A stretch of 64,000 nt of DNA from Niebla homalea (taxonomy: Eukaryota; Ascomycota; Lecanoromycetes; Lecanorales; Ramalinaceae). Shown here one piece after another: positions 12,801 through 26,699 of this stretch (the stretch's first letter is position 1; each line of letters starts with the position of its first letter). The stretch covers positions 1-64,000 of the forward strand of contig JAHGAU010000015.1 of the NCBI GenBank assembly GCA_019925105.1, read 5' to 3'. Made by a program: the position numbers and the translations under genes. The notes beneath the pieces were generated by a model. The model did no database searches. It was not told the DNA's origin and worked only from the letters and a program-made list of their open reading frames with translations.

Positions 12801-14813
12801 TTAAAAATCATTTTTAAAAGGTAATTTATTCTATTTATCTATAAAGAAATTTTAGTCCGGTATATTATTAATAATATTATTAAAAAAAGTAATAAAATCT
12901 ACGGAGGGTAAATTATTTTAACCGGTAAATAATAAATTATTAAATAACCGGGATTTAACGGTTTTTAGTAATTTAAATATTACGGAACGGTATTAATTTA
13001 TAATTAATAAAAGATTTTTATAAAAAATTTTATTATTTTCTTAAAATATAATACCTTCCTTAATAATATTATAATTAAGGGTAAATTTATAAATCCGTAA
13101 TTTAAAAATGAAGTTAATAGGCCGTAATAAGGTATCGGTATTAATAAGGAATAAATGATTTTTTATTAATTTAATAATTTTACTAAATAAGGTATTAATA
13201 AATAAATCGGAATCTGAAATTAAAAATAAATTTATTAATATATTTAAGTTAATAATTTAATCCTTAAATTCCGGTAAACTAGGTTAAAGGGTATAAGCCC
13301 TTAAAAGGATAAAGGCTTAAAAAAGGTAATAATATTACTTAATTTAATAATATAATTCATAGGTAAGGACCAAGTAAAATCGGTGTTAATATTATATATT
13401 ATTAAGTTATTAAGTAAAAAACTTTAATAATTGTCCTTAAATAAATCCTAGTATAAAAAGCTTAAAAAAAAAGCGTAATAATAAATCCTTAAATTTATTT
13501 AAAGAATATAATAAATCCTTAAAATTATTATTAAATAAATTATTAATAAGTTCTTTATTAAATTTATTAAAAAAAAGGTTATTAATATATATATTTAAAT
13601 AAAAAATAAAAGTAATAAAAATAAAGGTAAAAAAAAAAGGGTAAAGTAAAATATAAAAAAAATAAAAAAAAAATTAAAAAAATAAAAATTATAAGTTAAA
13701 AAGTAAATATAAATAATAAATAATAAATAATAAAGAAAAAATAAAGATAATTTACTTTTCTGATTAATCTTTTATAAATCTTAATACTTTAATAAATAAA
13801 GTAAGAAATAATTTAATATATTTATACTTTAAACGGTTCTTTAAAGTAAATAATTTAATATTTTATAAATAAATAAATATATTAAGTTAAACCTTAATAT
13901 AAAAGTAAATTATATTTAAACCGATATATATTATAAACGGTTTTTCGTTTATAACGTTACCGGTTTCTTTACGGTTTATATATTCTAGTGAATTCCGGCT
14001 TATAATATTTAACTTATTAATTAAAACCGCTTTTTTAAATAAAGCCTTAATTAATTTTATTATTAAATATAATAATAAAATCAATAATTACTCTAGATCG
14101 TTTAATTTTAAAGTCGGTTTTACTGGGGGTTTTAATTAAGATCAGGTTATAACTAAATTGAAATTAAATAAATAAGTAGCTTACCCGGTACGGGTTACTT
14201 AGGTATTAACCTCGAATTTTTCCGGTTCCGTAATCGTTATATTCGTATTTTTAATAACCGTTTTAATTTATTCTGTTAATTTCTTTATTCTAATAATATA
14301 AATAAAAGCCGGTATATCTGATAGATTTATAATATTATTATTATTTTTAATATTAAATACTTTAAATAAATAACGATTTAATCCTTAGGTATATAATTAT
14401 TAAAATTTAATAAATATTTATTTATTATTCGATTTTAATTGGTTTTTTCAATAAAAATTACTTTATTTTTAAACTTAATAAATATCCGGGTAATTATTCC
14501 GTTAATATATTATTATCGTATTTAAGGATAAGTAAATATAAATGCAATAAATATACTTTAAATCTAAAGAAACGGATAATAAAGGTAAAAAGGTAACCGG
14601 TCCGTCCGGAATATCGATATTATTTAAATAAAATTCAGTAATATAAGTAAAAATCTTATTCCGGGTAATAAAGGTAAAGTAAGGGTATTATTTATTTAAA
14701 TAACCACGTAATTCTTGGAATTGGACGCCGTATTTATAATTACGGTATATTAAAGCCTTATAATTAAATAAATAAAAAAAGGCCTTTTCAGTAAAAGCTT
14801 AAGGTAAATCTAT
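9861..14813 (-). pseudogene. RIP-inactivated telomere-linked RecQ-type helicase, copy 2
   Basis: Collinear with copy 1 over its full length but with many more C:G-to-T:A changes. The start codon is lost (ATG to ATA at 14811-14813). The Walker A serine codon has become Asn (G-K-N-T, about 11639-11665). The DEAH-box position reads N-K-A-Y (11374-11385). Motif VI is at about 10826-10850. A 65-codon open stretch at 13887-14084 is an accidental stop-free part of the same frame, not a separate gene. Confidence 0.85.
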
Positions 14814-16068
14814 TATATAAATAGATATAAATAATATATAAATAAAAGGTGAAAATAAAAGTAAATAAAGGTAAAGGTAAATAAAGGTAAAGGTAAAGGT
14901 AAAAATAAAGGTAAATAAAGGTAAAGGTAAATAAAGGTAAAAGTAAATAAAGGTAAAGGTAGATAAAGGTAAAAATAAAGGTAAAGATAAAGGTAAAGGT
15001 AAAGTAAAGGTATAAGTGATAGTAAAGGGTAAAGGGTAAAGGGTAAAGGGTATTTAGTTTGCTTAAGTATTAAGTAGATTAAGTAACTTAAGTATAATAA
15101 GAAAAATAGAAATTTAAAGGGGGAAGGGTGATTATATAAATAAATTATTAATTAAGCTTTTATTAAAAGAATTATAAATTATAAAGCTTAAATAAAACTA
15201 AGATTAAGTTTAAATAATTAAGTTATTTAATAATTTAAAAATAAATAAATTAATTCCGGATTAATAATTATTAATAATAATAATATAATAATTTGGGTAA
15301 TAATATAATAATTTAAAAATAAAAATCTATTTATAAATTATTTTTATATTTAAACGGATATTACGGCCGGATCTTAAAGTTTTAATATAAGAAAACGACG
15401 TTAACCGTTACTTTATATTAAGAAATATTAAGACCTTTATATTATTAATAAAATAATAAAAATATTATATAAGTTTTTTTATTATTATTAAGTAATATAA
15501 TTTTAAATAAAATAAAGATTTAAGTTCTCCCGTTATTATTATAAAGTGCTTTTTTTAAGTTATTTTTTAGATTAAATAAATTAAATAAAGGATTAATAAT
15601 AATCTAAATATACCTTAAAACCTTAAAGAATTACTTATAAACCCTTATAAGTTAATATTACCGTAACTATTAATAAACGGATTTTCATTTTTCCGATATT
15701 ATTAAAGAACGGAAAAACGTATAAAGAAAGTTAAATTATTAAATTTTATTAAGGAATAACCGATAAAAAAGTAATAATTAACGCCGGGAAGTAAACTTAA
15801 ACCCTATAACCCGGAATTCATAAATATTTAAAAATTAATAAATAAATAATTATTATTCGGATAAACCTTAGAGGTCTCAGGATTAATAAGCCGTATTAAA
15901 ATCTATACCTTTTATATAAAGAATAAATAAATCCGGGCCGGTTTTACCCTAGAAAGAGTTATTTTTAAAAATAACTCTTTCCTAGGTTAAATCCGAGAAG
16001 GCCGAATTAATGCCGAGTAAGTAAATAACTCTTTTTAGGCAGGAAAGAGTAAGAACTAGGTAATAAAG
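14801..16068. repeat. TLH upstream segment, tail A of unit 2
   Basis: Same 1.27-kb upstream segment: GGTAAA minisatellite at about 14850-15010, the GGGTAAA block at about 15025-15052, and the terminal AAAGAGT inverted repeat at about 15950-15985. Collinear with the tails of unit 1. Confidence 0.8.
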
Positions 16069-17338
16069 CTTAAGGTGAATCCATTATATAAATGGATATA
16101 AATAATATATAAATAAAAAATAAAGGTAAAGGTAAATAAAAGTAAAGGTAAATAAAGGTAAAGGTAAAGGTAAAGGTAAAGGTAAATAAAGGTAAAGGTA
16201 AATAAAAGTAAAAGTAAATAAAGGTAAAGGTAGGTAAAAGTAAAGGTAAAGGTAAAGATAAAGGTAAAGGTAAGGTAAAGGTATAAGTGATAGTAAAGGG
16301 TAAAGGGTAAAGGGTAAAGGGTATTTGGTTTACTTAAGTATTAAGTAGATTAAATAACTTAAGTATAATAAGAAAAACAGAAATTTAAAGGGGGGGAAGG
16401 GTGATTATATAGATAAATTATTAATCAAACCTTTACCAAGAGAATTATAAGTTATAAGGCTTAAATAAGGCCGAGACCGGGCTTAAATAACTAAGTTATT
16501 TAATAATTTAAAAATAAATAAACCGGTTCCGGATTAATAATTATTAATAGTAATAATGTAATAATTTGGGTAACAATATAATAATTTAAAAATAAAGATC
16601 TATTTATAGATTATTCTCGTATTTAAACGGATATTACGGCCGGATCTTAAAGCCTTAATATAAAGAGGTAACGTTAACCGTTACCTTATATTAAGAAATA
16701 TTAAGACCTTTATATTATTAATAAAATAATAAAAGTATTATATAAGTTTTTTTTTATTATTATTAAATAATATAATCTTAAATAAGGTACGGATTTAAGT
16801 TCTTTTATTACCGTTATAAAACGCTTTTTTTAAGTTATCTTTTAGATTAAATAGATTAAATAAAGGATTAATAATAATCCGGATATACCTTAAAACCTTA
16901 AAAAATTACTTATAAACCCTTATAGGTTAATATTACCGTAACCGTTAATAAACGGATTTTTATTTTCCCGATACTATTAAAAAGCGGAAAAACATATAAA
17001 GAAAGTTAAATTACCAGATTTTACCGGGGAATAACCGATAAAAAAGTAATAATTAACGCCGGGAAGTAAACTTAAACTTTATAACCCGGAATTCATAAAT
17101 ATTTAAAAATCAATAAATAAATAATTATTACTCGGACGAACCTTAAAGGTTTCGGGATTAATAGGTTATATTAAAATTTATACCTTTTATATAGAAAGTA
17201 AATAAATCCGGGCCGGTTTTACCCTAGAAAGAGTTATTTCTAAAAATAACTCTTTCTTAGGTTAAGTTTAAGAAAGCCGAATTAACGTTAAATAAGTAAA
17301 TAACTCTTTTTAAGCAGGAAAGAATAAGAATTAAATAA
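16069..17338. repeat. TLH upstream segment, tail B of unit 2
   Basis: Direct repeat of tail A, starting at the second GCTTAAGGTGAATCCAT block of this unit. Here the duplicated helicase start codon is still ATG (16080-16085 region), although the frame leaves the gene after six codons. It ends at the junction with helicase copy 3. Confidence 0.8.
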
Positions 17339-20300
17339 TAGGTTTTTTTTTTAAAAAAATATAAAGTAAATATTTAAAAGCTTTTCTTAAAAAGATATTT
17401 ATAAATTATTTATTTATTTATCTTTAAATTAAATTAAGGTAAAATTATATAATAATATCTTAATAAACTTATTAATCTCTGTATTTCTATAATTCCTTTT
17501 TAACTATTTATAAGTTAAAATATCCTTTAACTTTACTTTATCCTTAATAAATAAATATTAAATATTTTCTTAATATTATTTTATTAATAATTAAAAAATC
17601 GGCTAATTTTTTATATAATAAAAATAAATAAAAAAAGTTTTAAAAACCAGGCTTTATCGATATAAATAGGATTTTTTTCTAGTAAGTTTATAATTTTTAT
17701 TTATAAATAAAAGCTTAAACCGGATATAAAAATCCTAAAATAAAAGATATTTAAAATATTTTAAGTATTTATTTATATTTTAATAATAAAGTTTATTAAT
17801 TTAAGTCTTTATAAAAAGACGTATATCGTAAATATTATAATTTTAATATTTATTAAAAGAATATTATAATAATACCGGTATATTTAAATTTATATATATT
17901 TTATAATTAATATAGTTTTTAAATTAATACTATAAAGTCGATTTTAAGTTATTTAAATTTATTTTATTTTTCCGGTTTTTTAATAAATATCGATCTTTTA
18001 ATCTTAAATTATAAGATTCCTATAATTTAAAATTTATAAAATTAATATTTATAAGTTTAATAAAGTCCGTAAATAAATCCTTTTTAATTTTAATATTAAG
18101 TTTTTCCTTTTAAATAAACTTAAAATAAAAATTATATTTTTTCCTTATTTTTCTTATATTTTTTCCGGTTTATAAAGTTATTTATAATTAAGTTTAATAT
18201 AATCCGTTAATATTTATCGTTTTTAACGTAATCTTTTATATCTAAATCTTTAAACCGAAATAATTAAGGGTTATAAAGGATTATAGCTTTACTTTTTTTC
18301 CTTTTATCGGCCGGTTTATTTACTTTCTTAATTATAAGCCTTTAAATCCCTTAATAAACCGACATAAATAATAACCCGTATATTTAATAAATCCAGTTTT
18401 ATAGATAAAGCCGAAGTAATCATTAAAATAAAGGCTTTTTTATTACGGAAATTATTAAGTATTTAACGTTTTTAATTTATAGTCCCGATTTTTATATAAT
18501 ATTTAAGTATATCCAAGACTTTATTAATTTAATTTATAAGGTAAATTATTTTATAAAAGATAAGGATTTAATTACTTAAATAAAGCCTTTTTTTTTTAAA
18601 TTTATTAAAAATAATAAATTATCCTTTAAATTATTTACTATAATATATTCTTAAATTAAATATCGAATATTTAACCTTATAATTAGTTCTTATAATAAAA
18701 GTATATTAAATATATTAATACCGGTTAATTGGAACTAGGTATTCTTATTTTTTAATAATAAAAAAGCCATTAAATAAATAAATTATATTTTATATTTAAT
18801 TAAGGACTTTAATTCCTTAATTTTCGGCCGAAAATCCTTAATAGTATTTAATAAAATATAAGTTTTATTAATAATAATATAGTTTAAATAGCCTTATCGT
18901 TTTAATCGATTTAAAAATTAATTAAAAGGTTTAATAATAATTATTTCTGGGGTAATTAATATAATATTAGCTTAATCTTTAAGGCTTTTTAAGGTTTAAT
19001 CTAGATATTTAAGGCCTTAATTTTAAACTTTAAATAATATTTTTTCTTTTAAAGATATAAAGGGTAATATTATTATAATAAGTTTATTTAAGCCGGTAAT
19101 AACGGTAAAAACTATAAAAAAAGTACTTTTTCCGTATTTAATATTAAATATAATAATAATTAAACTTTTTCCGGATAGAATTACTATTAATCCGGTTTTT
19201 TATAAACCCTAAAACTTTAGATTTTAACCGTATAATTATTAAAAGGCCGGTAAAATTTAAATAAATTAAAATCTTTAATATTTTTCTTTATAAATTTTTT
19301 AATAGAATTTATAAATAACTTAAATTTTTAATCTAATTTTTCCGGTATAAGTAAAGTATTTAAGAATTAAAAGAATTAAAAAAGCTAGATAAATAAAGTT
19401 ATAAATTTTTCCCGTTAAATATATATTTAACCCGGTATTTCGTTTAATAACCGGAAATATATATTATTAATAATATTATTAATATAAGTAATTTATAAAT
19501 TAATAATTTTATCTTTTTTATCGTTATTATTTAAATTAATAACGTTTTCTTAATCTTTATTAATAAATTTACCGTAATAATATTAAAAAATAATAATAAT
19601 AATATACCGTTAAATTAAGGTTTTAATATTTACTTTTACTTAAGATTGGAACTCCTTGGATAAAGTTATATTAAAAGAATTGGACGTTTAGGTATTATAA
19701 CGGTAAAAAATATCTTAAAATTCTTATTAATTTAAATCCTTTTTTTAAATTTCATTTAAATTACTATTAATTACCGTTTAACGTCTTAATTGTTTTTATT
19801 ATTTTTTTAATTTTTCAGTTTTTTAAGGTTTTTAATAGAGTAAATCCGTTTAAATTAAAGGTAAAAGGTAATATTTAGTTTTTCTAAATATAAATTCGAT
19901 AAATTTATTTTTAAAGGAATATAAAATTAAAGTTAATAAATAAATAAAATTAATAATTTATAAGGTATAAACCGGTTTATAACCTTAATCGATTTAATAA
20001 TAATAAAGCCTTTATAATATAAAATAATAAATATAAATAAGCCGTTTTAAATAAAGATATTCCGTTTAGAATTTAATTAATTTTAATATTAAATTAATTA
20101 AATTTTAAGGCTTCGAGCTGGATTATTTTAGATAAGTTATAATAAAATTATTAATTCTTCTTTAAATTTCCGGTTTTCTTTAAATAAATAATAAACTTTA
20201 TCCAATTTCTAATAAGTATCGTTATTTTTAAATTTAAGAAAACGGTTTTATAAAGTCGGTATTTAATGGATTTTTTTATAGAGTTAAAAATCATTTTTAA

Positions 20301-22299
20301 AAAATAATTTATTCCGTTCGTCTATAAAGAAATTCCAGTCCGGTATATTATTAATAATATTATTAAAAAAAGTAATAAAATCTACGGAGGGTAAATTATT
20401 TTAACCGGTAAATAATAAATTATTAAATAATCGGGATTTAACGGTTTTTAATAATCTAAATATTACGGAACGGTATTAATTTATAATTAATAAAAGATTT
20501 TTATAAAAAACCTTATTATTTTCTTAAAATATAATACTTTCCTTAATAATATTATAATTAAGGGTAAATCTATAAATCCGTAATTTAAAAATGAAGTTAA
20601 TAGGCCGTAATAAGGTATTAATACCAATAAGGAATAAATGATTTTTTATTAATTTAATAATTTTATTAAATAAAGTATTAATAAATAAATCGGAATCCGA
20701 AATTAAAAATGAATTTATTAATATATTTAAGTTAATAATTTAATCCTTAAATTCCGGTAAACTGGGTTAAAGGGTATAAGCCCTTAAAAGGATAAAGGCT
20801 TAAAAAAGGTAATAATATTACTTAATTTAATAATATAATTCATAGGTAAAAACCAAGTAAAATCGGTGTTAATATTATGTATTATTAAGCTATTAAGTAA
20901 AAGACTTTAATAATTATCCTTAAATAAATCCTGGTATAAAAAGCTTAAAAAAAAAGCGTAATAATAAATCCTTAAATTTATTTAAAGAATATAATAAATC
21001 CTTAAAATTATTATTAAATAAATTATTAATAAGTTCTTTATTAAATTTATTAAAAAAAAAAGGTTATTAATATATATATTTAAATAAAAAATAAAAGTAA
21101 TAAAAATAAAAATAAAAAAAAAAAAGGGTAAAGTAAAATATAAAAAAAATAAAAAAAAAAAAAAAAAAAGTAAAAATTATAAGTTAAAAAGTAAATATAA
21201 ATAATAAATAATAAATAACAAAGAAAAAATAAAGATAATTTACTTTTTTAATTAATCTTTTATAAATCTTAATACTTTAATAAATAAAGTAAAAAATAAT
21301 TTAATATATTTATACTTTAAACGGTTCTTTAAAGTAAATAATTTAATATTCTATAAATAAATAAATATATTAAGTTAAACCTCGATATAAAAGTAGATTA
21401 TATTTAAATTAATATATATTATAAACGGTTTTCGTTTATAACGTTACCGGTTTCTTTACGGTTTATATATTCTAGTGAATTCCGGCTTACGGTATTTAAC
21501 TTATTAATTAAAACCGCTTTTTTAAATAAAGCCTTAATTAATTTTATTATTAAATATAATAATAAAATCGATAATTACTCTGGATTATTTGATTTTAAAG
21601 TCGGTTTTACCGGGGTTTTAATTAAGATCGGGCTATAATTAAATCGAAATTAAATAAATAAATAGCTTACCCGGTACGGGTTACCTAAGTATTAACCTCG
21701 AATTTTTCTAGTTCCGTAATTATTATATTTATGTTTTTAATAATTGTTTTAATTTATTCCGTTAATTTCTTTATTCTAATAATATAGATAAAAGCCGGTA
21801 TATCCGATAGATTTATAATATTATTATTATTTTTAATATTAAATACTTTAAATAAATAACGATTTAATCCTCGGGTATATAACTATTAGAATTTAATAGA
21901 TATTTATTTATTATTCGATTTTAATTGGTTTTTTCAATAAAAATTACTTTATTTTTAAACTTAATAAATATCCGGGTAATTATTCCGTTAATATATTATT
22001 ATCGTATTCAAGGATAAGTAAATATAAATATAATAAATATACTTTAAATCCGAAGAAACGGGTAATAAAGGTAAAAAGGTAACCAGTCCGTCCGGAATAT
22101 CGATATTATTTAAGTAAAACTCAGTAATATAAGTAAAAATCTTATTCCGGGTAATAGGGGTAAGGTAAGGGTATTATTTATCCAGGTAACCGCGTAATTC
22201 CTGGAACTGGACGCCGTATTTATAATTACGGCATATTAAAGCCTTATAATTAAATAAATAAAAAAAGGCCTTTTCGGTAAGGGCTTAAGGTGAATCTAT
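17339..22299 (-). pseudogene. RIP-inactivated telomere-linked RecQ-type helicase, copy 3
   Basis: Collinear with copies 1 and 2. The start codon is mutated to ATA (22297-22299). Walker A keeps G-K-S-T but the preceding Arg has become Tyr (about 19122-19150). Motif VI sits near 18308-18335. Some bases mutated in copy 2 are intact here and vice versa, so the two were mutated at least partly independently after the array had formed. Confidence 0.85.
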
Positions 22300-23560
22300 T
22301 ATATAAATGGATATAAATAATATATAAATAAAAGGTGAAAATAAAAGTAAATAAAGGTAAAGGTAGGTAAAGGTAAAGGTAAAGGTAAAAATAAAGGTAA
22401 ATAAAGGTAAAGGTAAATAAAGGTAAAAGTAAATAAAAGGTAAAGGTAGGTAAAGGTAAAAGTAAAGGTAAAGATAAAGGTAAAGGTAAGGTAAAGGTAT
22501 AAGTGATAGTAAAAGGTAAAGGGTAAAGGGTAAAGGGTATTTGGTTTGCTTAAGTATTAAATAGATTAAGTAACTTAAGTATAATAAGAAAAACAGAAAT
22601 TTAAAGGGGGGGAAGGGTAATTATATAAATAAATTATTAATTAAGCTTTTATTAAGAGAATTATAAATTATAAAGCTTAAATAAAACCAAGATTAAGTTT
22701 AAATAATTAAGTTATTTAATAATTTAAAAATAAATAAACTAATTCCGGATTAATAATTATTAATAGTAATAATATAATAATTTGGGTAATAATATAATAA
22801 TTTAAAAATAAAAATCTATTTATAGATTATTTTTATATTTAAACGGATATTACGGCCGGATCTTAAAGTTTTAATATAGGAAAACGACGTTAACCGTTAC
22901 CCTATATTAAGAAATATTAAGACCTTTATATTATTAATAAAATAATAAAAATATTATATAAGTTTTTTTTTTATTATTATTAAGTAATATAATTTTAAAT
23001 AAAATAGGGATTTAAGTTCTCCTATTATTATTATAAAGCGCTTTTTTTAAGTTATTTTTAGATTAAATAAATTAAATAAAGGATTAATAATAATCTAAAT
23101 ATACCTTAAAACCTTAAAGAATTATTTATAAACCCTTATAGGTTAATATTACCGTAATTATTAATAAACGGATTTTTATTTTTCCGATATTATTAAAGAA
23201 CGGAAAAACGTATAAAGAAAGTTAAATTATTAAATTTTACCGGGGAATAACCGATAAAAAAATAATAATTAACGCCGGGAAGTAAACTTAAACCCTATAA
23301 CCCGGAATTTATAAATATTTAAAAATTAATAAATAAATAATTATTACTCGGATGAACCTCGGAGGTCTCGGGATTAATAAGCCGTACTAAAATCTATACC
23401 TTTTATATAAAGAGTGAATAAATCCGGGCCGGTTCTACCCTGGAAAGAGTCATTTCTAAAAATGACTCTTTCCTGGGTTAAGTCCGAGAAGGCCGAATTA
23501 ACGCCGAGTGAGCAAATGACTCTTTCCAGGCAGGAAAGAGTGAGAACTAGGTGATAAGCT
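22284..23560. repeat. TLH upstream segment, tail A of unit 3 (tail B absent)
   Basis: Third-unit copy of the upstream segment. Its last 220 bases (about 23340-23560) are nearly free of RIP: GC-rich blocks such as CCGGGCCGG and a 40-bp inverted repeat (23438-23477) survive. The expected tail B does not follow; after GAACTAGGTGATAAGCTTA the sequence runs into the target site of an LTR retrotransposon. Confidence 0.8.
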
Positions 23561-23571
23561 TAGTATAAAAT

Positions 23572-23766
23572 TGTTAGGGAATTATCACTGACCTGCAGCT
23601 ACGTGCATGCGGCTCTAGGCCTTGGCACTTCGCTTATTCTAGACATTTTACCTTATTAAATAAAGCGTCCTATATATTCTTATAATATCTGTAATCCCTT
23701 TATATGCTATATCTATATAGTTAAAATTTACTTATATTTAAAACCACCTTACTTAAGCCTTTAATA
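23572..23766 (+). repeat. 5' LTR (195 bp)
   Basis: Begins TGTTAGGG and ends CCTTTAATA; the matching 3' LTR ends CCCCTGACA, so the original ends were the inverted TGTCAGGG/CCCTGACA type. It contains the shared block CCTTGGCACTTCGCTTATTC. Differences from the 3' LTR are almost all transitions, as RIP produces. Confidence 0.9.
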
Positions 23767-25503
23767 TAATTCTAACTATCCCTTTAAAGTAATTACGACC
23801 TGCTATTTAAGTGGATATAGTTGAAAGGGAGCTTACTACGTACTTCACCGTACCAGACGCCGAGAGGGAGCGTAATATATTTATTAAATATTATAATAGT
23901 TAAAATATAATTAAGATAGTTAAATTATACTTAAATTTCTAACTTTATTTTATAAGATAAAGGTTTTTAATAAAGGAAAATTTAAGAGAATAAAGATAAT
24001 AGTAAGAAATAAGTTAAGATATATTATAAAGAAACCAGCTTATTAATACGTTAAGAAATACCTTTAAAATCCTTAAGATAGGCTTTATTATAATAAGTTA
24101 ATTTTTTACTTTTTAATTAATATTCCGTGATAAGTATATTAAGTTATATTAACCTTATTTTAACCCCAACGATTCAGAAAAAGATAAAAAAAACTTACTC
24201 TTTAAAGATAATAACGAGGGAGGTATAATAATTCCTTTATAGGGTAAAAGCCGAGGTAATAAGCATAGTCGTATCCGTTTATTTATATAAAAGGGTAGTA
24301 AAAAATATATTTTAAATATAGAAGAAAAGGAACTATAATTATTAAATACCGGGAATATAATTACGTAAATACGTAATTCCGCCTTTTTTTAAGAATTTAT
24401 TAATCGATATCTTAAATATTAAAGTAATATAATCGCGGATATAATTATTAAAGTATTAAAGCTTAATAATAATAATTTTATATTAAGATAAAATATTAAT
24501 AAAGTAAAACTTATAATTATTAGCTTAAAAACTAAGCTTAATACTATTAAAGGATCTTAAAGCTAAGCAAAAGATACCCTTATTCGTATCCGCCATATAA
24601 GAATAAATTACTAATATAAGGCCAAGGATATTTATATAGAAAATTCTTAACTAAGGGCTAAAATCGTTTGACTTTAATAAAATTCAGGAATATTAAAAAA
24701 CCTAAATAATTCAGAAGAAAAAGATATTGATAATTATTATTTAATTTAAAACCATTATTAAAACAAAGAAAATACTTCTAAGGGTATTATTTATTTATTT
24801 ACGTCGGCGGCACCGGGAATAAATAAACGATATCCAGACCCAGGAAAATTTAAAGGTATCGGAAACGATTAAGACTAAGATACTTAAAGATCTTGTTTTA
24901 ATTTAAAGTTTAATTAAAGTATAATTTTCTTCCCTATTAAAAAAATAAAAATTAAATATATATAAAACCATTATAAAGAATCCGTTTTTTAAATTATAAA
25001 AACCCGTACTTTAAATAACTCTTTAAACTTTTACTTAATAATAAAAGAAATCCTGAAAGATTTATATAATATATTTAATAAATATAATAAGTTTATAAAA
25101 ATAAATATAATACTATATAATCTTAAGTTTAAAATAGGAAGTATTAAACGTAAAGAAACCTTTAACAAATTCTATATTAAATTTATTATTATTATTTTAT
25201 TTTTAAATTATCGGAAATATATAAGATTCTTAATCTTAAGCGTATATTTAATTAACGTTTACGATATAAGCTTTTTAATAATATAATATATAATAACTTT
25301 AAAGAATTTATATAACGTTTACGTTAATATAACCTTAATATAAAATAAGTTAACATAAAAAATAAAAGGAAGTATGGGAATAAATTAAACCTTAAAAATA
25401 AATTTAAAAAGAAGGAAGATATATTATCGAAAATACTACGTATTAATAATTAAGGAAATTCTGGTAGAGTTTCTTATTTACCTTATATTTTTATTAAGCT
25501 TTA

Positions 25504-25560
25504 TATTAAGGGACGTTACTTTAAGTATGGTAAGAAAGGTTATCGTTTTAATAATGATAA
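25504..25560 (+). pseudogene. gag zinc-knuckle remnant
   Basis: The frame reads G-R-Y-F-K-Y-G-K-K-G-Y-R-F-N-N. The spacing fits a CCHC nucleic-acid-binding knuckle in which Cys and His codons became Tyr by G-to-A or C-to-T changes. It lies upstream of the protease remnant, as expected for the nucleocapsid end of gag. Confidence 0.6.
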
Positions 25561-25869
25561 AACCCTTTATAAGGATAAATAATAAGTACTTATAGAGAAA
25601 CTCGCTATTTATTCAAAGTTAATTAAAGTTATCCCTATTTAAACCGGTAGAAACGAGGATAAGTCGGAAAATAAATAGTCTTTAATAAAAGATATAATTA
25701 AGGACTTTATTTAATAATATATAAACGAGTATATTAATTTAAGTAAGAATAAAAGCTTACGACAATATACCTTTCTTTATATTATTTAAACTCGAAAAAG
25801 TTATTATAATTTAATCGTTAATTCAACTTCTAAGGAGAACTTATTATAAATAAAGGATTTAATAAGATT

Positions 25870-25925
25870 AAATATTTAATAGATATTAATACGTCCGTAT
25901 ACGGCTTCGTTAATACGACGTTTAT
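25870..25925 (+). pseudogene. Retroviral-type aspartic protease remnant
   Basis: The frame reads Y-L-I-D-I-N-T-S-V-Y-G-F-V-N-T-T-F. The catalytic Asp codon (25882-25884) survives; the following residues differ from the family's D-T-G-A/S signature only by transitions. Located between the gag knuckle and the reverse transcriptase. Confidence 0.6.
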
Positions 25926-26699
25926 TAAGAGATATAAACATATTACGATACTTTTTATAAAGTTATATCGGCTTAAGCTTATAAATAATAAAGTTATTCT
26001 TAATATTATTTATATAGCGAAAGTCCTTTTTTAACTAAGAAAAAGATACTTAAATGAATTATAATATATAATAATATCGTTTGGGAGTTTTAATATTATA
26101 CTCAATATATTATAGCTTGAGTTATATGACCCAGAATTAAAATTTTCAATAAAATTATTAATTTTTAATTTAAATTATTATATAATTTATTGCTTAAATT
26201 ATTATAAGCCGGTTAAGATATATAATGGAAAGGGCTTATTATTAAAGGAATTTTTATAATAAGAAAATATTATGGAAGTATTAATATATACTTTTATAAA
26301 AATAACTAAATACTTTGATAACGAGGTAATCTTTATATAATTAGAATACTTTGAGTTATTAAAGTTATTATATAAAACTATTTTAATAATCACTATAGAT
26401 ATAATAACAATTATTACTGAAGACTATAAAAAATTCTTTATAAAAATTAATAAGTTTTTTTATTAAAAGATAAATTAAAAGAAAGAATTCTTAAAGAATA
26501 TTACCCTTAATTAAAAGTTTAAAACCCAATAGAAACAAATAAAGTCCTATTATTACGGGAGATAAATTATTATATAGATTTAAAGGAAAAAATTATTTTA
26601 TTAGTTAAGAAAATATATAAAATATTTAAAGAATAAGTAATAATAATAAAGAAATATATTAATAAAATACTTAAGAAAAAGTATATCCGGCCGAATATA

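Noticed and set aside
13887..14084. 65-codon minus-strand ORF
   Set aside because: Stop-free stretch within helicase copy 2, in the same frame as the pseudogene; not an independent gene.
26202..26393. 63-codon minus-strand ORF
   Set aside because: Antisense to the interior of the RIP-degraded retrotransposon.
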